43,140 bases of DNA from a virus, in IMG/VR virus record IMGVR_UViG_3300028399_000011, positions 1 through 43,140 of that record; one strand, given 5' to 3'. The translations under genes and the position numbers were made by a program. A model generated the notes under the pieces. That model saw only the letters and a list, made by a program, of their open reading frames with translations, had not been told where the DNA came from and did no database searches. Shown here in pieces: positions 40,057 to 43,140 of the stretch (the first letter of the stretch is position 1; every line of letters begins with the position of its first letter).

Positions 40057-40566
40057 CTACTGTGCCGCACTCGCTGCCCCGTGCGGCTTGGGGCGGATTA
40101 TGTAGTTTGTCTGTAGGCAGACAGCGTTGTATGTCCTTGCCGTGGGGTAGGCACACTCGCGTAGCTTGTTGAGTGTAAGTACTTCACCTTTCCACAGGGG
40201 CGGGACGTGGACGGGAATTTCCGTCACTAGGGCTGCCCGCCGTGCGAGGCCCAAGGAAATGGGGTCGCTGGTGATGATGTGTCTGCCCCAGACGTCCTCG
40301 ATTCTGGGGGACGCTGTGGTTGGGATGTATTCCTCACCAATAAGGTCGACTTCGCGGAGGTAGTCCGTAAACGCGGGGTGCTGGGAGACGACGATCTTCG
40401 GCGCCTCGAAGCGAGCCCGCGTGAGAATTTTCCTCCCGATGCCTGGGAGGGTGAGGGCATCTAGTTCGTCCATGGCGAGGACGTCGGCTACGGAATGCCT
40501 CGACGCCAGACCGTGGTCGCGTAGGGCGCGGGCGATGGCGCGAGTGTAGTAGAATGGGTCGCTCAT
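40057..40566 (-). CDS. HhH domain fused to a Csx16-like domain (anti-CRISPR candidate)
   Basis: 169 aa from the start at 40566 (GGAGGTCCAAGAA upstream); the longer frame is an artefact. Residues 30-50 (LAMDELDALTLPGIGRKIL) form a helix-hairpin-helix. Residues 57-150 resemble the CRISPR-associated Csx16 (VVA1548) family: KIVVSQHPAFTDYLRE, GRHIITSDPISLGLA, VTEIPVHVPPLWKGEVLTLN. Csx16 proteins occur in type III CRISPR loci and have been proposed as ring nucleases. A phage copy could be an anti-CRISPR ring nuclease; this is an inference to test. Confidence 0.5.
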   Translation of the reverse strand: MSDPFYYTRAIARALRDHGLASRHSVADVLAMDELDALTLPGIGRKILTRARFEAPKIVVSQHPAFTDYLREVDLIGEEYIPTTASPRIEDVWGRHIITSDPISLGLARRAALVTEIPVHVPPLWKGEVLTLNKLRECAYPTARTYNAVCLQTNYIIRPKPHGAASAAQ

Positions 40567-40751
40567 TTCTTGGACCTCCGTAGGCGCGGGGTGGGCAGGA
40601 TGCCGCGGCTGTGAAGGTCGTCGATGGTTTTGCGAAGGTAAGCATCGACGTCCTTCTTGGTGCCGAGGCGCCAGCCGGTTAGGCCAATGGCGGGGATTTC
40701 GTAATTCCACCCGCCGAGGGACTTTGAGGTGATGCGGTATTCTTTTCGCAT
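40563..40751 (-). CDS. Hypothetical protein, 62 aa
   Basis: MRKEYRITSKSLGGWNYEIP, mostly beta and loop with a basic C-terminus (RLRRSKK). It ends in ATGA overlap with the HhH/Csx16-like gene. No clear SD; the start could be read by coupling from the previous gene. No family is recognised. Confidence 0.6.
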   Translation of the reverse strand: MRKEYRITSKSLGGWNYEIPAIGLTGWRLGTKKDVDAYLRKTIDDLHSRGILPTPRLRRSKK

Positions 40752-40756
40752 GGGGG

Positions 40757-40924
40757 TTATTTGATGGTTCGAAGGAGTTTTGCAACGGCCTTCGCCTTTT
40801 CGCGGTTAGTCTTGTAGGCGCGCGGGAAGGCGAAGTCGATAAGGGTGCGAATCTCGGCCTTCGACAGGTGCGTGCCGTTGATTTTGTATGGCTTGGGGCC
40901 GCGGGTGTAGAGAAGTTTCATCAT
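40757..40924 (-). CDS. Hypothetical protein, 55 aa
   Basis: The start at 40924 follows GGGAGGTACCGC and overlaps the previous gene stop (ATGA). MMKLLYTRGPKPYKINGTHL, then a basic helical end. Function unknown. Confidence 0.6.
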   Translation of the reverse strand: MMKLLYTRGPKPYKINGTHLSKAEIRTLIDFAFPRAYKTNREKAKAVAKLLRTIK

Positions 40925-41241
40925 GCGGTACCTCCCTGGGCGGCGCTGGTGGCGAGGGATTGGAGCTTGAGGATGACTTCGCGTCGGAATTTGCGCTTGG
41001 TGAGGATGGGGAAGCAAATTCCCGCGATGCCGTTTGCCTGCATGGTCTGCGCGACGCCGGCAAGTGGGATGTCGGCGTTGGTGACGTGGATGCGCGGGTC
41101 GACGCCGGGATAGGGAAGGGTGAAGAAGACGACGTCGAGGTCACCCAATTTGTCCTTCCCTTCGGCGAGGTAGGGCTGTAGGGTCGCCATGCAGAGGGAG
41201 TAGGCTGATTGGTACTCGGTGAATGTCTGTTCGGCTATCAT
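40921..41241 (-). CDS. Small phage protein, 106 aa (paralogue of the 41256 gene)
   Basis: Start at 41241 with GGAGGACACCACC. The pattern DVVFFTLPYPGVDPRIHVTN, then AGVAQTMQANGIAGICF and a basic tail (KRKFRREVILKLQ), lines up with the neighbour at 41256 (DVLILVMAGKDTYHRILFYC, then TATVLFTIPFKRKHLDDIL). They are paralogues of unknown function. Confidence 0.65.
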   Translation of the reverse strand: MIAEQTFTEYQSAYSLCMATLQPYLAEGKDKLGDLDVVFFTLPYPGVDPRIHVTNADIPLAGVAQTMQANGIAGICFPILTKRKFRREVILKLQSLATSAAQGGTA

Positions 41242-41255
41242 GGTGGTGTCCTCCA

Positions 41256-41579
41256 TTAGGCGGTGGTCCCTTCTTGCGGAGGCAGGGTTGTGACGGTCTG
41301 CGGGACGACTTCGTTGATGATTTGGAGGATGTCGTCCAGGTGCTTCCGCTTGAAGGGAATGGTGAAGAGGACGGTTGCGGTTTTGTGTTCGACTGCAAGT
41401 TCGGCGAAGAAGTCGAGAAGTCTGATGTCCGCATCGCAGTAGAAGAGGATGCGGTGGTAGGTGTCCTTCCCTGCCATGACGAGGATGAGGACGTCGGTCA
41501 GGAGGTCGTCCGCTGCGGGAAGGTAGTCGGCCATAGCGGCGGCGAGTTTGTCGTAGAGGATTTGGTCTGCGGAAGTCAT
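41256..41579 (-). CDS. Small phage protein, 107 aa (paralogue of the 40921 gene)
   Basis: Start with AAGGAG. MTSADQILYDKLAAAMADY, then DVLILVMAGKDTYHRILFYC and a TVLFTIPFKRKHLDDIL end. It aligns along its length with the next gene downstream. Probably arose by duplication. Function unknown. Confidence 0.65.
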   Translation of the reverse strand: MTSADQILYDKLAAAMADYLPAADDLLTDVLILVMAGKDTYHRILFYCDADIRLLDFFAELAVEHKTATVLFTIPFKRKHLDDILQIINEVVPQTVTTLPPQEGTTA

Positions 41580-41591
41580 GTTGGTGGCTCC

Positions 41592-42131
41592 TTAGTTGAG
41601 TTCCTCGATGAAGGTGAGTTCGTCCGGGTCATCGAAGAGCGAGGTGATGGAAGGCTCTTCTTCGTAGGTCCAGCCTGCGGGACGGGGTAAGGCGAGGGGC
41701 GTCCCGGGGGCCGCGGTGCGCGGTAGGCAGGCGGGACAGGTGGGGGTTGTGCGGTCCCGGTATTCGACCCTCCGTGGGGTGAGGAGGGCGGCCTGCTGCT
41801 CGGTGTGGGAGAGGCCGGTCCAGGGGATGAGGATGGTGTAGGGGTTCTTGAGGCGGTTGGGGACTGCGATCTCGGCGTAGAGGCCGGCTTCCCACGGGCA
41901 GGTGTACTCTTCGCCGCAGGAGGTGCAGCGGGTGCGGGTCCAGATGAGGCGAAGGGCGATGGGCCTGCGGCTCTTTGGATGGAGAAGGAATTTCCTCCGT
42001 TGGTCCTCCGGGGTGGGAGGTGGGGTGTAGCGGGGGATGCCCGCCTTGGGCTTGGACTTCGCCTTGGGTTTGCGGGTCCGCTTTTCTTTGGAGAGGAGTT
42101 TGCCGAACTCCTCGAGTATGTCGTTGGTCAT
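41592..42131 (-). CDS. Zinc-ribbon protein, 179 aa
   Basis: Start with AAAGGGAG. The N-terminus is basic (SKEKRTRKPKAKSKPKAGIP). CTSCGEEYTC and CPACLP form a zinc ribbon in the second half. The C-terminus is acidic (SLFDDPDELTFIEELN). A DNA- or RNA-associated early protein is likely; no family is recognised. It is served by a promoter-like site at 42192-42221. Confidence 0.65.
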   Translation of the reverse strand: MTNDILEEFGKLLSKEKRTRKPKAKSKPKAGIPRYTPPPTPEDQRRKFLLHPKSRRPIALRLIWTRTRCTSCGEEYTCPWEAGLYAEIAVPNRLKNPYTILIPWTGLSHTEQQAALLTPRRVEYRDRTTPTCPACLPRTAAPGTPLALPRPAGWTYEEEPSITSLFDDPDELTFIEELN

Positions 42132-42191
42132 GGCGTTTGGCTCCCTTTGGTTGTGGATTTGGTGGGGGCGCGGCGGCCCCTAAATGGGGGT

Positions 42192-42221
42192 ATGATACCA
42201 TAGGCGGTACCGGGGGCGCAA
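42192..42221 (-). promoter_or_regulatory. Putative promoter with overlapping palindromes
   Basis: On the minus strand TTGCGC (42221-42216), 18 bases, TATCAT (42197-42192) preceded by TGG. Palindromic CGGTACCG lies in the spacer and GGTAT/ATACC arms straddle the -10, so it may be an operator. It serves the gene at 41592-42131. Confidence 0.45.
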
Positions 42222-42272
42222 GTGGGGGCCGTTTTGCGCGCCCGGCTTATATAGGTGGATAGCGGCCATGTA

Positions 42273-42304
42273 TAGGTCCGTAGGTGCGTAGGTCCGTAGG
42301 TTAC
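42273..42304. repeat. 8-bp tandem repeats
   Basis: TAGGTCCG, TAGGTGCG, TAGGTCCG, TAGGTTAC: four units, the last two bases shifted. They span the stop of the 42301 gene and the start of the noncoding segment. Possible protein-binding sites or slippage. Confidence 0.6.
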
Positions 42305-42507
42305 ATGAGCCACAATTCTAGGGCGATTTCGTACTTTTCTTCCGGCAGGATGAGAATCCTTGAAGCGAGGTTGGGTAGGGGGGATTCGGCATGTATTTGG
42401 CGCTGGTATGCTTCGGCCTCGCGCCGGTAGCGGAAGGGAATCCGAATTGAGGCGATTTCGGGGTTGAGAAGTTTTTGGGTAATTTCGTCCGTTGTTGGGC
42501 GGTGCAT
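42301..42507 (-). CDS. Small phage protein, 68 aa (family of 33568 and 42523)
   Basis: Start with AAGAGG. MHRPTTDEITQKLLNPEIAS, then IRIPFRYRREAEAYQRQIHA and a final ILILPEEKYEIALELWLM. It shares the IRIP-helix-LILP pattern with the proteins at 33568 and 42523. Function unknown. Confidence 0.6.
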   Translation of the reverse strand: MHRPTTDEITQKLLNPEIASIRIPFRYRREAEAYQRQIHAESPLPNLASRILILPEEKYEIALELWLM

Positions 42508-42522
42508 GGGTGAGGGCCTCTT

Positions 42523-42882
42523 TTAGTTGTCTTCCAAAATTGACTTGGGGTCGAAGGGTTGGGTGGCTGCCTCTTGGATTTTTGCGCTTTCGCCCATGAG
42601 GGCGTCGAGGATGCGCGTGTTGAGGATGCTTTGGTCTTTGGGAGCCAAGATGAGCGCGGGAGGGGATTGCTGCACAATGAGGTTGCGCATGGCGAGGGCT
42701 TCGGCGAGTTTGGGATGGGTGGGCTTGAGCGCTCTCCTATAGGCGTAGAGGGAGCGGCGAAGGGTGTAGGCTTCGGAGGTTGTTTGGGTTGGGATTGTTA
42801 TGGTGTCGGGGTCGGAAAGGAGTCTTTCCGCCAAGAGTTTGTAGGCGCGGCCGTATTTGTCGGGGTCACGGGAGTATGGCAT
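42523..42882 (-). CDS. Small phage protein, 119 aa (family of 33568 and 42301)
   Basis: Start with AAGGAGG. The pattern TITIPTQTTSEAYTLRRSLY, AYRRAL, then ALILAPKDQ matches the proteins at 33568 and 42301. It is the first gene of the leftward early block, directly under the promoter at 42928. Function unknown. Confidence 0.65.
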   Translation of the reverse strand: MPYSRDPDKYGRAYKLLAERLLSDPDTITIPTQTTSEAYTLRRSLYAYRRALKPTHPKLAEALAMRNLIVQQSPPALILAPKDQSILNTRILDALMGESAKIQEAATQPFDPKSILEDN

Positions 42883-42927
42883 GGTTGGGGGCCTCCTTGT
42901 GGGGTGGAGTGTGCCTTTGGGGCCTAT

Positions 42928-42936
42928 ATTATAGCA
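42928..42936 (-). promoter_or_regulatory. Extended -10 promoter of the leftward early block
   Basis: On the minus strand TGC TATAAT (42936-42928). There is no good -35; that position is taken by G-runs on the plus strand. The extended -10 may suffice for sigma70. It would start transcription of the 42882-to-left genes. Confidence 0.6.
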
Positions 42937-42941
42937 TAGGT

Positions 42942-42968
42942 GGGGGGATGGGGTGGGGGGATGGGGGG
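42942..42968 (+). other. G-quadruplex motif next to the early promoter
   Basis: On the plus strand G6-AT-G4-T-G6-AT-G6 (42942-42968), four G-runs with one- or two-base loops. It covers the -35 area of the leftward promoter. A strong candidate G-quadruplex on the template strand. Confidence 0.6.
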
Positions 42969-43024
42969 ATTCTGCGGGAGGTGTGGGGGTTTGGGAAGGG
43001 GTGGGAGCGCGGAGGCGCGCAGCG

Positions 43025-43073
43025 CTGGACCGTGTTGGACCGTGTTGGACCGCGTCGGACCCTGAAATGGACC
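43025..43073. repeat. 10-bp iteron-like repeats (TGGACC core)
   Basis: CTGGACCGTG, TTGGACCGTG, TTGGACCGCG, TCGGACCCTG in direct tandem, then a fifth TGGACC (43068-43073). The ten-base period puts each copy on the same helical face. Candidate binding sites, for example a replication or packaging control site. Confidence 0.6.
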
Positions 43074-43140
43074 CTGGAGTAGTCGGATCGGGGGACCCCC
43101 CCTCTCCCTCTCCTTGCCCCCCTAAGCCTCGAAAAAAAAA
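43074..43140. other. Right-end noncoding tail
   Basis: No gene. Contains GGGGGACCCCCC-type symmetry and pyrimidine-rich sequence, ending in nine A. The A-run could be the U-tract of a leftward terminator whose stem lies outside the window, or simply the assembly edge. Confidence 0.4.

Noticed and set aside
1-43140. Circular or complete genome
   Set aside because: Joining the right end to the left end does not restore the truncated gene and no terminal repeat is visible, so the sequence seems open at both ends.
1-43140. Lysogeny genes, phage RNA polymerase or tRNA genes
   Set aside because: I looked for integrase, repressor, single-subunit RNA polymerase and tRNA signatures and saw none; absence is by eye only.

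Overview
The window is a tailed-phage (Caudoviricetes) genome segment, almost certainly a virulent podovirus-type phage. It carries a terminase, a large portal, a separate acidic scaffold, a capsid protein resembling the phage SU10 type, two short-tail connector proteins, several candidate ejection proteins and a giant polyvalent-type protein. I see no tape-measure, tail-sheath or tail-tube genes. I also see no integrase, excisionase, lysogeny repressor, single-subunit RNA polymerase or tRNA. The lysis block ends in an Rz/Rz1-like spanin pair, so the host is probably Gram-negative. Promoters look like sigma70 elements with extended -10 boxes, and most genes have strong Shine-Dalgarno (SD) sequences, so host RNA polymerase probably does the transcription. 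The left edge cuts a gene and the right edge ends in noncoding DNA and an A-run, so the genome is probably not complete here.

Layout. 1-1.3 kb: two or three small GC-rich genes on the plus strand, with twin promoters followed by 5' stem-loops and bounded by terminators. 1.5-8.2 kb: packaging and head genes (small terminase candidate, PD-(D/E)XK nuclease, large terminase, portal, small head gene, scaffold, capsid), closed by a UUCG hairpin terminator. 8.2-12.6 kb: small genes, a protein with 16 LDAAL repeats and a glycine-rich tail fibre. 12.6-14.9 kb: lysis (T4-type lysozyme, membrane proteins, secreted nuclease-like protein, spanins). 14.9-25.4 kb: tail adaptor and nozzle, a GNAT-like protein, internal virion proteins and the 1768-residue protein.

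From 25.3 kb to the right end everything is on the minus strand. Genes are tightly packed, often overlapping by 4 or 8 bases, and are probably read leftward from promoters near 42.9, 42.2 and 34.1 kb. The first 7 kb (42.9-36 kb) is a dense array of small accessory genes, many with zinc ribbons, and two intergenic segments that fold into long stems. Then come a UvrD-like helicase, an Fe-S PD-(D/E)XK nuclease, a RecA-fold Sak4-like ATPase, a candidate ssDNA-binding protein, a ParB-methyltransferase fusion, dUTPase, a family A DNA polymerase split into two genes (the first carrying an N-terminal uracil-DNA glycosylase-like domain), and a DUF3987-like ATPase.

The most interesting items are: the split UDG-exonuclease/polymerase; a helix-hairpin-helix protein whose second half resembles the CRISPR-associated Csx16 family, hence a candidate anti-CRISPR; a 68-nt nested RNA hairpin ahead of a Lar-like gene; twin promoters with covarying 5' stem-loops; and a right-end control region with a G-quadruplex motif and 10-bp iterons. 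All calls are by eye; no database search was possible.
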